Positions 12,477-24,496 of a stretch of 64,000 nucleotides of DNA are shown here, in pieces. The notes beneath the pieces were generated by a model. It saw only the letters and a program-made list of their open reading frames with translations, was not told the DNA's origin and ran no database searches. The number at the start of each line of letters is the position of its first letter. The stretch's first letter is position 1. This DNA is from Ramlibacter agri. GTDB lineage: Bacteria > Pseudomonadota > Gammaproteobacteria > Burkholderiales > Burkholderiaceae_C. A program made the position numbers and the translations under genes. The DNA lies in NCBI RefSeq assembly GCF_012927085.1, contig NZ_JABBFX010000001.1, positions 3,100,001 through 3,164,000 of the forward strand, read 5' to 3'.

Positions 12477-13331
12477 CTAGGACAGGCCGTAGAAGCGGCG
12501 CGCGCTGCCTTGCCACACGAGGTCCTGCTCCGAAGGGGCGAGCGAGCCGATGAAGCTCTTGCTCATCTCGAGCCATTGGGCGTGGCTGCTCGCCAGCGTG
12601 AGCACAGGCCAGTCGCTGCCCCATAACAGCCGCGCCGGCCCGAACCACTGCAGCAGGGCGTCCCAGACCGGCTGCAGCGCTGCGACTGTCGGCTCCATTG
12701 GAAGAAGTTCGGTCGCCAGTCCGGAGAACTTGCAGCTCACCTGGGGCAGCGCGGCCAGCTCGTTCATGTGGCGCCGCCAATCCGGCACCCGTTCGCCTTG
12801 CCAGCCTTCGGCGAGCCGGGGCTTGGCGGCATGGTCGATGACGACGGGCAGTTCGGGCCATGCACGCACGAACTGCAGCAAGGCCGCAAGATGCTGGGGC
12901 TTGACCAATGCATCGAAGCGCAAGCCCAGTCGCAGCAGTGCCCGCACGGCGTCAGGATGCGGCGCGCTGGCGATCCAGTCGGCCTGCGGCAGGTCCTGCA
13001 GCATCGGCCGCACGCCCTTGAACTTCGGGTGCCGGGCCAGTCTTTCGAGCGTGGCTACGGCGTCCGCGCGACTCAGGTCCACCCAGCCGACAACGCCGGC
13101 GATGAAGTCATGGCGAGTCGCCAGTTCCAGCAGGAATTCGGTTTCGGCGACGGAGGCGGCCGCCTGCACCAGCACGGTCTGGCCGATGCCGCCCGCGTTC
13201 AGCAGCGGCAACAAGTCCTCAGGGAGGAATTCGCGCAGCAACGGCGCAAGCGCGGGCTCGTCTGCGCGCAGCCATCCATAGTCGCCGCGCGCAGGTCTCC
13301 AGAAGTGCTGGTGGGCGTCGATCCTGGTCAT
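12477..13331 (-). CDS. Amidohydrolase-family sugar lactonase (fuconolactonase-like, COG3618)
   Basis: This 284-residue TIM-barrel metal-dependent hydrolase starts MTRIDAHQHFWRP; the D-x-H-x-H metal motif at the N terminus is characteristic. Further motifs are VGWVDLSR, KFKGVRPMLQ, PVVIDHAAKP and LLWGSDWPV. COG3618 members include L-fucono- and L-rhamnono-lactonases and PDC hydrolase-like enzymes. Lying between fucU and a sugar ABC transporter, with an SDR dehydrogenase in the same operon, it most likely opens the aldonolactone formed by that enzyme. The exact sugar is inferred. Confidence 0.82.
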   Translation of the reverse strand: MTRIDAHQHFWRPARGDYGWLRADEPALAPLLREFLPEDLLPLLNAGGIGQTVLVQAAASVAETEFLLELATRHDFIAGVVGWVDLSRADAVATLERLARHPKFKGVRPMLQDLPQADWIASAPHPDAVRALLRLGLRFDALVKPQHLAALLQFVRAWPELPVVIDHAAKPRLAEGWQGERVPDWRRHMNELAALPQVSCKFSGLATELLPMEPTVAALQPVWDALLQWFGPARLLWGSDWPVLTLASSHAQWLEMSKSFIGSLAPSEQDLVWQGSARRFYGLS

Positions 13332-13346
13332 CGCCGCACCGGCCCT

Positions 13347-13778
13347 TCAGTTCAGCACGCCTTTGCGCAGGATGAAGTTGCCGTAAGGCCTGGCGTCGCC
13401 GGTCTGGACCACGGCATAGGCCTGCTTCGCCTGCTCGTAGTAGGCAAAGCGCTCCAGCGCCTCCACCCGGGGCTGCGGGTCGAGCCGGGAGAAGACCGTC
13501 TCGACGGCTTCCCGCTGCGCGTCGGACAAGGTGGACGCGTCACCGACCTGCGCCATCCGCAGCACCGGTGTGTCGTAGGTGTCCAGCGGCAACACCGACA
13601 GGATGGCTCGCAGCGCCTGCGCCAGGTTGCAGCCGGGCAAGTGGATCAGCGGCCGGTCGCCCGCGATGCTGTACGCCGGGAAGTTGGTGTCGCACACGGC
13701 GATGCAGTCGCCGTGGCCCATGGCGGCGAGGGCGTGCAGCAGGTCGGGCGTCAGGAGCGGGTCGATGTTCTTGAGCAT
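13347..13778 (-). CDS. fucU: RbsD/FucU-family sugar mutarotase
   Basis: This 143-residue protein has the family N terminus MLKNIDPLLTPDLLHALAAM followed by GHGD. FPAYSIA, the C-terminal YEQAKQAYAVVQTGDARPYGN and LRKGVL also match FucU. FucU interconverts alpha and beta L-fucopyranose so that the dehydrogenase receives the right anomer. It is the first gene of the minus-strand sugar operon, 15 bases before the amidohydrolase. The longer C-terminal segment with PYGNFILRKG favours FucU over RbsD, supporting L-fucose as the substrate of the cluster. Confidence 0.88.
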   Translation of the reverse strand: MLKNIDPLLTPDLLHALAAMGHGDCIAVCDTNFPAYSIAGDRPLIHLPGCNLAQALRAILSVLPLDTYDTPVLRMAQVGDASTLSDAQREAVETVFSRLDPQPRVEALERFAYYEQAKQAYAVVQTGDARPYGNFILRKGVLN

Positions 13779-13888
13779 GGAACCTCGTCGCGCTTGCCAG
13801 CAAAGCGCAGCCGAGCATGCCCAGGAAAGCCGGGCCAGCGCAAGCCGGCTCGCTCATGGTTTTCCCGGGACCGGGGAAAGTGAATCGC

Positions 13889-14533
13889 CTAGCGGTCCTT
13901 CAGGTAGAAGGTATTCGTGCGCGCGCCGGAGAACGGCACCAGGCCGTCGTAGCGCTCGTTGGCCATCCAGGGGCTGTAGCCCAGCGACTGGATGATGGGG
14001 GCCAGCCGCGTCCAGTCGCCATTCTCGACCAGCAGGATGGGCGCGTGCCTGGCGATGGTCTCGCGGAAACCTGCCACTACTTCCGATTCCACGCCCTCGA
14101 CGTCGACCTTGATCAGGTCCGGCTGCAGCGCCAGTTCATCGCCGGGAACGACGGCCGCGGTGAAGGTCTCGAAGCTCGGCTGGCCGCCGCGCCGGGCGAA
14201 GCGCTCCACCACCCACGGCTCCTGCAGCGATTCCAGCCGCATCGTGCATTCCTCGAGGTAGCGCACGCCGCCGACCACCGGGATGTGGAAGGTCATGGCG
14301 GTCCGCGCCGCGCCCAGGCCGGTCTCGAAGACCCGCACGTCCTCGAAGCGCTGCGCCGTCTGGCGCAACTGCGGGATCAGCGCCGGGTTGGGCTCGAAGC
14401 TGGAGATCAGCGCCTGGGGCCGGGCTGCCTTGATCGAGACGATGGACTGGCCGATGTTCCCGCCAACGTCGATGACGACCGGGGCCGGCGGCAGGATATG
14501 CGCCAGGACGGCGAAATCCGGATCGTGGTACAT
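13889..14533 (-). CDS. FkbM-family SAM-dependent methyltransferase
   Basis: This 214-residue protein has an SAM-binding motif VVIDVGGNIGQSIVSIKA, then ISSFEPNPALIPQLRQT and the FkbM-type LIKVDVEGVESEVVAGF with ILLVENGD. FkbM proteins O-methylate sugars or natural products; the substrate here is unknown. It starts at ATG 14533 and lies about 110 bases upstream of fucU on the same strand, so it could feed into the sugar operon, but nothing links them functionally. It is divergent from alaS. Confidence 0.78.
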   Translation of the reverse strand: MYHDPDFAVLAHILPPAPVVIDVGGNIGQSIVSIKAARPQALISSFEPNPALIPQLRQTAQRFEDVRVFETGLGAARTAMTFHIPVVGGVRYLEECTMRLESLQEPWVVERFARRGGQPSFETFTAAVVPGDELALQPDLIKVDVEGVESEVVAGFRETIARHAPILLVENGDWTRLAPIIQSLGYSPWMANERYDGLVPFSGARTNTFYLKDR

Positions 14534-14632
14534 GCCGCAAGCCTAGCAGTCCGGCACCGGCGCCGCTCCCCCTGGTCGAGGGAGGCTCGAGCCCGCAGGC
14601 AGGGGCCGCGAGCAGCGCCAGAACCCCAAATC

Positions 14633-14638
14633 TATAAT
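14633..14638 (+). promoter_or_regulatory. Putative -10 element of alaS
   Basis: A perfect TATAAT lies 22 bases before the alaS ATG in the 127-base divergent gap with the FkbM gene. I see no good -35 hexamer at 16-18 bases, so recognition is tentative. If used, the leader would be only about 15 bases. Confidence 0.45.
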
Positions 14639-14660
14639 TGAAGGTTCAGCTGGACCCTCC

Positions 14661-17281
<2,621 letters not shown>

Positions 17282-17285
<4 letters not shown>

Positions 17286-17821
17286 CGGTTCTTCCTCCCT
17301 CGCCCCTCTGGCGAGAGGGCCGGGGTGAGGGGCTGCCGCGGCGGGCTATTCTTGCTGCGGGTCTTGCCCTGGCCGTGCCGCAACTGCGCGCGGCCCAGAT
17401 CCAGCAGCAGCCCACCGGCATCTCGCCCTTCCAGGCCCTGGACCTGGAAGGCCGCAAGATGGCCGTGCCGCTGGCTGGCAAGCCCACGGTCGTGAACTTC
17501 TGGGCTACCTGGTGCGAGCCCTGCCGCACCGAAATGCCGCTGCTGCAGCAGATGGCGGACTTCTACAGCGACCGCCTGGTGCTGCAGGCCGTCAACGTCA
17601 AGGAGCGCGCCACCACGGTGCTGCGCCACGTGAAGGCCGCTGCCTGGCAGGTGCCGGTGCTGCTGGACCCGCTGGGCGAGGGCGCCGCGGCCTGGACCGT
17701 GAAGATTTTTCCTACGACCGTGGGCTTCGACGCCCAGGGCCGCGCCCGCTGGCGCGTGCAGGGCGAATACGACTGGTCCGGCGCCGAAGCCGGCAAGCTC
17801 GTTGAAGGGTTGTGGCGCTGA
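17282..17821 (+). CDS. TlpA-like thioredoxin-fold protein, probably exported
   Basis: This 179-residue protein starts at ATG 17282, overlapping the alaS stop (ATGA). It carries a signal-like segment [20 protein letters not shown] and a thioredoxin fold of the TlpA/ResA type with active site [28 protein letters not shown] contains the cis-proline loop. It probably acts in the periplasm reducing disulfides or serving heme/cytochrome maturation. The codons before the signal segment ([12 protein letters not shown]) are the translation of a palindromic repeat at 17297-17332. The native start may therefore lie further in, or the repeat may have been absorbed into the gene. Confidence 0.75.
17297..17332 (+). 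repeat. REP-like palindromic repeat inside the 5' end of the TlpA-like gene
   Basis: This G/C-rich imperfect palindrome contains CCCTCT-GGCG-AGAGGG (17304-17319), flanked by CCCTCGCC-like and GGGGTGAGGG-like arms. Its form is that of the CCCTCTCCC...GGGAGAGGG...GGGTGAGGG repeats scattered between genes in many proteobacteria. Here it falls inside the reading frame, just after the alaS stop. Confidence 0.7.
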
Positions 17822-17837
17822 CGGGATAATCCCCGCC

Positions 17838-18935
17838 ATGCCCAATCGCCGCCACTTCCTTTCCGCCGCCGCCGCTGCCGCCGGTTCCTTCTCGCTGCCG
17901 CTCGCAGCCTTCGCCCAGGAGCGCCAGTTCGCCCCGATGCCGGGCGAGTGGCGCACCTTCGACGTCACCACCCGCGTGGACGTGAACCTGTCGCAGGGCG
18001 ACACCCGCGTCTGGCTGCCGGTCCCCTCGGTCAACACCGACTGGCAGCGTTCGCTGGAAAGCAGCTTCGCCACCAACGGCGCCGCCACGCGCGTCACCGA
18101 TGGCCGTGAGGGCACCGGCATCCTGCAGGTGGACTTCGCCGAAGCGGTGAAGCAGCCGTATGTCGAACTGACCAGCCGCGTGCAGACGCGCAACCGGGCC
18201 GTCGACTGGCAGCAGAAGAAGCAGGCGCAGCTGGAAGCGGCCGACCGCGCCTACTGGCTGCAGCCGACGGTGCTGATCCCCACCGACGGCATCGTGCGCG
18301 AGACCGCGCTGAAGGCCGTGGGCGATGCGCGCACCGACGAAGAGAAAGTGCGCCGCCTGTACGACTGGGTGGTGCACAACGCCTTCCGCGAGCCGACCAC
18401 GCGCGGCTGCGGCGAAGGCGACATCAAGACCATGCTGGAGACCGGCAACCTGGGCGGCAAGTGCGCGGACATCAACGCGCTGTTCGTCGGCCTGGCGCGC
18501 TCGGTGGGCATCCCGGCGCGCGACGTCTATGGCGTGCGCCTCGCGCCTTCCGCTTTCGGCTACAAGACGCTGAGCGGCAACTCCGCCAGCCTGAAGGGCT
18601 CGCAGCATTGCCGCGCCGAAGTCTTCCTGCAGGCTCACGGCTGGGTGGCCATGGACCCGGCCGACGTCGCCAAGGTCATGCGCGAAGAGACGCCGACCTG
18701 GATCAAGACGGTGTCCGACCCCCTGATCGCGCCCGTCTACAAGGGCCTGTACGGCGGCTGGGAAGGCAACTGGGTGGGCTTCAACATGGCCCACGACGTC
18801 GCGCTGCCCGGCTCGCGCCTGGGCAAGCTGGGCTTCCTGATGTACCCGATCGCCGAGGACAAGCAGGGCCGCTTCGACAGCTACGCGCCGGACGACTTCA
18901 AGTACCAGATCACGTCGAAAGAGATCAAGGCCTGA
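17838..18935 (+). CDS. Transglutaminase-like protein with Tat-type signal
   Basis: This 365-residue protein starts at ATG 17838, 16 bases after the TlpA-like gene. A twin-arginine-like leader (PNRRHFLSAAAAAAG, cleavage near AFAQE) implies export. An N-terminal beta region precedes a transglutaminase-like core: cysteine in GGKCADINALFVGLARSVGI, histidine in SQHCRAEVFLQAHGW and aspartate in VAMDPADV. Such proteins are cysteine peptidase-like or transglutaminase-like enzymes of unknown substrate in proteobacteria. It follows the thioredoxin-like gene directly and is probably cotranscribed. Its stop abuts the stop of convergent trmB. Confidence 0.8.
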   Translation: MPNRRHFLSAAAAAAGSFSLPLAAFAQERQFAPMPGEWRTFDVTTRVDVNLSQGDTRVWLPVPSVNTDWQRSLESSFATNGAATRVTDGREGTGILQVDFAEAVKQPYVELTSRVQTRNRAVDWQQKKQAQLEAADRAYWLQPTVLIPTDGIVRETALKAVGDARTDEEKVRRLYDWVVHNAFREPTTRGCGEGDIKTMLETGNLGGKCADINALFVGLARSVGIPARDVYGVRLAPSAFGYKTLSGNSASLKGSQHCRAEVFLQAHGWVAMDPADVAKVMREETPTWIKTVSDPLIAPVYKGLYGGWEGNWVGFNMAHDVALPGSRLGKLGFLMYPIAEDKQGRFDSYAPDDFKYQITSKEIKA

Positions 18936-19637
18936 TCAGGCTTTCTGGAACACGACGTCCCAGACGCCGTGTCCCAGCCGGATGCCCCGGTTCTCGAACT
19001 TCGTGAGCGGGCGGTAGGCGGGACGCGGCGCAAAGGCGGACGCGGTGTTGCGCAGGTGCGGCTGCGCCGCCAGCACTTCCAGCATCTGCTGCGCGTACGG
19101 CTCCCAGTCGGTGGCGCAGTGCAGGTAGGCGCCGGCCTGCATGCGCGGCACCAGCTTGGCGATGAAGTGCGGCTGCACCAGGCGGCGCTTGTTGTGCCGC
19201 GCCTTGTGCCAGGGGTCGGGGAAGAAGATGTGCACGCCGGCCAGCGCCGCTTCCGGCAGCATGTTCTCCAGCACCTCCACGGCATCGTGCTCGATGATGC
19301 GGATGTTGGTGAGGTTCTGCTCGCCGATGCGCTTGAGCAGCGCGCCGACGCCGGGCGGATGCACCTCGCAGCACAGGAAGTTCTTCTCCGGCATGAGGCC
19401 GGCGATGTGCGCCGTGGCTTCGCCCATGCCGAAGCCGATCTCCAGAATGGTGGGCGCGGCGCGGCCGAAGACCTGGGCCAGGTCCGCGGGCTGCGGCTGG
19501 TAGGGCACCATGTACTTCGGACCCAGTTCTTCCAGCGCCTTGGCCTGGCCGGTGGTGGTGCGGCCCGCGCGCCGCACGTAGCTGCGGATGCCGCGGGGGT
19601 GGGGCACGCCTTCGGGCGTGCTGTCTTGGTCGCTCAT
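18936..19637 (-). CDS. trmB: tRNA (guanine-N7-)-methyltransferase
   Basis: This 233-residue enzyme makes m7G46 in the tRNA variable loop. The start is ATG 19637. Motifs are [19 protein letters not shown], the SAM loop [16 protein letters not shown] and the TrmB signature [18 protein letters not shown]. The C terminus has [18 protein letters not shown]. It is convergent with the transglutaminase gene with no gap, and lies downstream of gluQ on the same strand (32-base gap), so two tRNA-modification genes sit together. Confidence 0.95.
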   Translation of the reverse strand: MSDQDSTPEGVPHPRGIRSYVRRAGRTTTGQAKALEELGPKYMVPYQPQPADLAQVFGRAAPTILEIGFGMGEATAHIAGLMPEKNFLCCEVHPPGVGALLKRIGEQNLTNIRIIEHDAVEVLENMLPEAALAGVHIFFPDPWHKARHNKRRLVQPHFIAKLVPRMQAGAYLHCATDWEPYAQQMLEVLAAQPHLRNTASAFAPRPAYRPLTKFENRGIRLGHGVWDVVFQKA

Positions 19638-19669
19638 GCCCCGATTGTCCGCGACCGGCGGACCGTGGG

Positions 19670-20545
19670 TCACATGCCGTATCGGTGGGCCCAGGCAGAG
19701 ACAGCCGTCGCCAGCCACGAACCGCTGTCCGATCCGTGTACGTCCAGCCCCAGCGTCCGCCCGGCAGCCTGCAGCGCCGCGAGCGGATCGCGCAGATCCA
19801 GCGCCGCCGCACCGTTCTGCTTGGACAGTTTCTCGCCATTCGGTCCCAGCACCAGCGGCGTGTGCAGGTACGAAGGCGTGGGCAGCTCCAGCGCCCGCTG
19901 CAGCAGCAGCTGGCGCGCGGTGTTGTCCGCCAGGTCTTCGCCGCGAACGACATGCGTGATGCCTTGCGCGGCATCGTCCACGACCACCGCGAGCTGGTAG
20001 GCGTACAGCCCGTCGGCGCGCTTCAGCACGAAGTCGCCGACCTCGCGCGGCACGTCCTGCGACTGCGTGCCCAGGCGCCGGTCGGCCCAGGTGACCCCGC
20101 CTTCTTCCACGCGCAGGCGCCAGGCGCGCGCGGCGCGGCCGTGCAGGCCATCGCGGCAGGTGCCGGGGTAGACCAGCTCCGCATTCCGTTCGCGCTGCCG
20201 GCCGAGCGCACGCAGGGCCTCCTCGATGTCCTTGCGCGAACAGGCGCAGGGATAGGCGCGCCCGGCCTGCACCAGGCGATCCAGCGCTTCCTGGTACAGC
20301 GGCTCGCGCCGCGACTGCCACACCGGCGGCTCGTCGGGCGTGAGCCCGCAGGCGGCGAGCTGGCGCAGGATCTCGTGGTCGGCGCCGGCCACGCAGCGCG
20401 GCTTGTCCACGTCCTCGATGCGCACCAGCCAGCGGCCGCCATGCGCACGCGCGTCGAGCCAGCTCGCGAGCGCCGCCACCAGCGAGCCTGCATGCAGCGG
20501 CCCGGTGGGCGAGGGCGCGAACCGGCCCCGGTAAGCCGGGCTCAT
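19670..20545 (-). CDS. gluQ: Glutamyl-Q tRNA(Asp) synthetase
   Basis: This 291-residue shortened relative of glutamyl-tRNA synthetase attaches glutamate to queuosine in the tRNA-Asp anticodon. The HIGH-like motif is in [20 protein letters not shown] and the KMSKS-like motif in [13 protein letters not shown]. The zinc-binding segment ([10 protein letters not shown], then GTCRDG) is kept, and the anticodon-binding domain is absent, as expected. The start is ATG 20545, overlapping the stop of the LysR gene by 4 bases. It carries the usual catalytic residues, so it should be active. Confidence 0.93.
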   Translation of the reverse strand: MSPAYRGRFAPSPTGPLHAGSLVAALASWLDARAHGGRWLVRIEDVDKPRCVAGADHEILRQLAACGLTPDEPPVWQSRREPLYQEALDRLVQAGRAYPCACSRKDIEEALRALGRQRERNAELVYPGTCRDGLHGRAARAWRLRVEEGGVTWADRRLGTQSQDVPREVGDFVLKRADGLYAYQLAVVVDDAAQGITHVVRGEDLADNTARQLLLQRALELPTPSYLHTPLVLGPNGEKLSKQNGAAALDLRDPLAALQAAGRTLGLDVHGSDSGSWLATAVSAWAHRYGM

Positions 20546-21489
20546 GGCGTGCGGTAGCGCTCGAGCAGGGCAGTGCGCGTGGCGGCGCTTTCCAGCTGCG
20601 CCAGCCACCACTGCAGCGCGCGGCCCGGGCCCAGCGGGCCGGCTTCGCGCCAGGCATAGCTCATGCGGATACGGCGGCTGGACACGCGCTTCACTTCACG
20701 CGCCACCAGCCGGCCGCTTTCGAGGTAGGGGCGCGCCAGCGGCTCGGGCAGGAAGCCGCCGCCCAAGCCGCGCAGCTGCGCATCCAGCTTGGCCCGCATG
20801 GTGCCCACGGTGAGCACGTCCTGCCCGGCCAGCAAGGACATGGTCAGGGCCGAGTTGCGCTGCAGGACCGAATCCGCCACCGCCACCGCGCGATGCTTCA
20901 CCAGCACCTCGTCGGGGATGGGTTGCGGCTGCGCCGCCAGCGGATGGTGCGGCGCCACCGCGAAGACGAAGCCGAGGTCGCCCAGCTCATGGCTGTGGAT
21001 GCCCGGCGTGGTGCCGGGCTCGACCACGACGCCCAGCGCCAGGTCCGCACGGCCGCTGACCAGCGCCTCCAGCGTGCCGGCCAGCGTCTCGTCGCGCAGG
21101 CGCAGGCGGGTGGTCGGCTGCAGCGCGTAGAAGGCTTCGGCCAGCTCCATCACGGTCGACGAGGACAGCGCGCCGTCGACCGCGACCGTGAACTCCGCTT
21201 CCCAGCCGGTGGCCACCCGCTTCACGCGGTGGGCCATGGCGTCGATGTCCTGCAGCAGCTGCTGGCCCGCGCACAAGAGCTCGTTGCCGGCGGCGGTGAG
21301 GCGCGCAGTGCGCGAGCTGCGGTCGAACAGCAGCACGTCCAGCGCGTCCTCGACCTGGCGCACGCGGTAGGTGACGGCGCTGGGCACCAGGCCCAGCTCG
21401 CGCGCCGCGGCGGCAAAGCTGCCGTGGTCGGCCACGGCCTGGACCAGGGCCAGGGCATCGGGGGTGAGGACTTCGCGCGGGCTGGGCAT
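20542..21489 (-). CDS. LysR-family transcriptional regulator, probable regulator of pirin-doxX genes
   Basis: This 315-residue protein has an N-terminal LysR helix-turn-helix: [20 protein letters not shown], then [20 protein letters not shown] two-lobed effector domain of about 220 residues follows. It is transcribed away from the pirin gene, the usual arrangement for a LysR regulator and its target. A palindrome (21491-21505) lies right at its start. Its stop overlaps gluQ by 4 bases, so gluQ may be read from the same message. The inducer is unknown. Confidence 0.88.
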   Translation of the reverse strand: MPSPREVLTPDALALVQAVADHGSFAAAARELGLVPSAVTYRVRQVEDALDVLLFDRSSRTARLTAAGNELLCAGQQLLQDIDAMAHRVKRVATGWEAEFTVAVDGALSSSTVMELAEAFYALQPTTRLRLRDETLAGTLEALVSGRADLALGVVVEPGTTPGIHSHELGDLGFVFAVAPHHPLAAQPQPIPDEVLVKHRAVAVADSVLQRNSALTMSLLAGQDVLTVGTMRAKLDAQLRGLGGGFLPEPLARPYLESGRLVAREVKRVSSRRIRMSYAWREAGPLGPGRALQWWLAQLESAATRTALLERYRTP

Positions 21490-21490
21490 C

Positions 21491-21505
21491 TTCAGAATTT
21501 TTGAA
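21491..21505. promoter_or_regulatory. Candidate LysR-type operator
   Basis: TTCAGAATTTTTGAA is a short inverted repeat (TTCA...TGAA) of the T-N11-A type, placed between the divergent LysR and pirin genes. It begins 2 bases upstream of the LysR start codon. Position and symmetry suit autoregulation and control of the pirin operon. No binding evidence is available. Confidence 0.4.
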
Positions 21506-21582
21506 TGATGCCATCAAAGTGCAACCGGTCTCGAGGCACAGGTGAACCTCTACATTCCTTCCTCATTCAAAGGAACCGACAC

Positions 21583-22287
21583 ATGCTGACAGTTCGCAAA
21601 TCCCAAGACCGCGGCTATGCCGACCATGGCTGGCTGAAGTCGTTCCACAGCTTTTCCTTTGCCGGTTACTACGACCCGCAGCACATGGGCTTCGGCAACC
21701 TGCGCGTGATCAACGAAGACCGCATCGCCCCCGGCACCGGCTTCGGCACGCACGGCCACCGCGACATGGAGATCATCAGCTACGTGCTGTCGGGCGAACT
21801 GGCGCACAAGGACACGCTGGGCAACATCAAGGGCATCCCGCCCGGCGACGTGCAGCGCATGAGCGCCGGCCGCGGCGTGATGCACAGCGAGTTCAACCAC
21901 GCGCAGGACCAGACGACGCACTTCCTGCAGATCTGGATCGAGCCGAACGTGACGGGCATCGACCCGGGCTACGAGCAGAAGCGTTTTCCGGACGCCGACA
22001 AGCGCGGCAAGCTGCGCCTGGTGGCCTCGTCGGACGGCGCCGAAGGCTCCGTGCTGATCCACGCCGATGCGCGCCTCTACGCCGGCCTGTTCGACGGCGC
22101 CGAGACCGCCACGCTGAAGCTGGACCCGAAGCGCCCGGCTTACGTGCACCTGATCCGGGGCGAGCTCACCGTCAACGGCCAGAAGCTGACCGGCGGCGAT
22201 GCCGCAAGGATGGAAGGCGAAGCCGAACTGAAACTTTCCGAGGGGAAGGACGCCGAAGTTCTGGTGTTCGACCTCGCGGCCGATTGA
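21583..22287 (+). CDS. Pirin-family protein (YhaK-like)
   Basis: This 234-residue bicupin starts at ATG 21583 after an AAAGGA ribosome site. The metal-binding N-terminal cupin has FGTHGHRDMEIISYVLSGEL, LAHKDTLGN and GRGVMHSEFNH. Pirins of this group can act as quercetinases or redox-sensitive proteins; the role here is unknown. It is followed by a DoxX protein and a second, different pirin, and is divergent from a LysR regulator, so an electrophile or oxidative response unit is likely. Confidence 0.88.
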   Translation: MLTVRKSQDRGYADHGWLKSFHSFSFAGYYDPQHMGFGNLRVINEDRIAPGTGFGTHGHRDMEIISYVLSGELAHKDTLGNIKGIPPGDVQRMSAGRGVMHSEFNHAQDQTTHFLQIWIEPNVTGIDPGYEQKRFPDADKRGKLRLVASSDGAEGSVLIHADARLYAGLFDGAETATLKLDPKRPAYVHLIRGELTVNGQKLTGGDAARMEGEAELKLSEGKDAEVLVFDLAAD

Positions 22288-22322
22288 TCCCGTTTTTGCA
22301 ACCCAGGAGTAAGAGAAAGCCA

Positions 22323-22759
22323 TGACCACCACCACTTCCCACCCCCTCGACGCGGCGCAGGACGCCATGTCCCTGATCGGCCGCATCCTGGTGGCCGTCC
22401 TGTTCGTCCCGGCCGGCTGGGGCAAGCTGGTCGGCTTCGCCGGCACGGTCGGCTACATCGCGTCCAAGGGCGTGCCGCTGCCGGAAGTGGCGGCGGCCTT
22501 CGCCATCTTCTTCGAACTGGGTTGCGGCCTCGCGCTGCTGTTCGGTTGGAAGACGCGCTGGGCGGCGCTGGGCCTGGCGGTCTTCACGATCGTGATTACG
22601 CCCATCTTCCACCCCTTCTGGGCGGATCCGTCCCAGAAGCTGAACTTCTGGAAGAACCTCGCCATCACCGGCGGCCTGCTGGGCTTCGCCTCCTTCGGCG
22701 GCGGCGCCTTCAGCCTGGACGGCCGGCGCTTCGCGGCGCACCGCCCCGCGACGGCTTGA
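22323..22759 (+). CDS. DoxX-family membrane protein
   Basis: This 145-residue inner-membrane protein has about four hydrophobic helices. The family motif is ILVAVLFVPAGWGKLVGFAG, followed by FFELGCGLALLFGWKTRW and FHPFWAD-type residues before helix 4. DoxX proteins accompany pirins and are tied to redox or thiol stress; biochemical roles vary. It starts at ATG 22323 with a GGAG-like site (AGGAGTAAG). It lies 35 bases after the pirin gene and about 70 bases before the second pirin. Confidence 0.88.
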
Positions 22760-22826
22760 TTCTTCGGGCATCTTGCAGGCTGGGTTCGCGCAGCGCCCCC
22801 AGCTTGCATCCGTTAAGCTGCCGCCC

Positions 22827-23697
<871 letters not shown>

Positions 23698-23723
<26 letters not shown>

Positions 23724-24441
23724 GGTCGGAACCCAGCGCCTCGCGCTCGTCGAACACGAAGCACTTCCCTTCGTAGTGCCTCCCGTCGGTTTCCTCGAAA
23801 TATTTGAGGATGCCGCCTTCGAGCTGCCAGACGTTTTCGACGCCGGCTTCCTGCATCACGAGCGCCGCCTTTTCGCAGCGGATGCCGCCGGTGCAGAAGC
23901 TCACCACGGTCTTGCCGGCGAATTCGTCCGCGTTGGCTCGCAAGGCCGCGGGGAATTCGCTGAACTTGGACAGGCGCCAGTCCACCGCGCCGGCGAAGGT
24001 GCCGTGATCGATCTCGAACGCATTGCGGGTGTCCAGCATGACCACGGGGCGGCCTTCATCGTCCCGGCCCGCGTCCAGCCAGCGCTTCAGCGTTGCCGCG
24101 GGTAGGGCAGGCGCGCGGCCGGCGGAAGGCCGCACCGCCGGCTGGTTCATGCGGATGATCTCCTGCTTGACCTTCACCAGCATCCGGCCGAAAGGCACTT
24201 CCGACGACCAGCTTTCCTTGGCCTGCAGGTCCGCCAGGCGGGGATCGGAACGCAAATCCGACAGCAAGCCGCGCACGGCGTGCTCCGAGCCCGCCAGGAA
24301 CAGGTTCAAACCCTCTTGCGCCAGCAGGATCGTCCCCTTCAGCCCCAGCGCCTGCGCCCGCGCCAGCAGCGGCGCACGCAGGTCGACGGCGTCGGGCAGG
24401 GCGACGAACTTGTAGGCGGAGACGTTCAGGACTTTGTTCAC
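23698..24441 (-). CDS. trhO: tRNA uridine(34) hydroxylase, rhodanese domain
   Basis: This 247-residue protein of the YceA/TrhO family carries out O2-dependent hydroxylation of wobble U34 in tRNA, the first step to ho5U derivatives. The N-terminal acylphosphatase-like region (LKGTILLAQEGLNLFLAGS) precedes a rhodanese domain with VVMLDTRNAFEIDHGTF and the catalytic loop VSFCTGGIRCEKAALV. The frame opens with GTG at 24441 (GTGAACAAAGTC), which gives the family's usual N terminus. It converges on the second pirin and diverges from dnaE. Confidence 0.92.
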
Positions 24442-24484
24442 GGCAGGCGGGATTGTCCGGGAAAGTCAATACCCGCGTGTTTTC

Positions 24485-24490
24485 TACAAT
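24485..24490 (+). promoter_or_regulatory. Putative -10 element of dnaE
   Basis: TACAAT lies 6 bases before the dnaE ATG at 24497. If used, transcription would begin about at the start codon, giving a leaderless or near-leaderless message. There is also no good Shine-Dalgarno sequence. A more distal promoter within trhO cannot be excluded. Confidence 0.35.
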
Positions 24491-24496
24491 GGCGGC

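Noticed and set aside
13540..13857. 105-codon minus-strand frame with a hydrophobic start upstream of fucU
   Set aside because: It overlaps fucU in another frame and turns into arginine/proline-rich shadow sequence. FucU is the supported gene.
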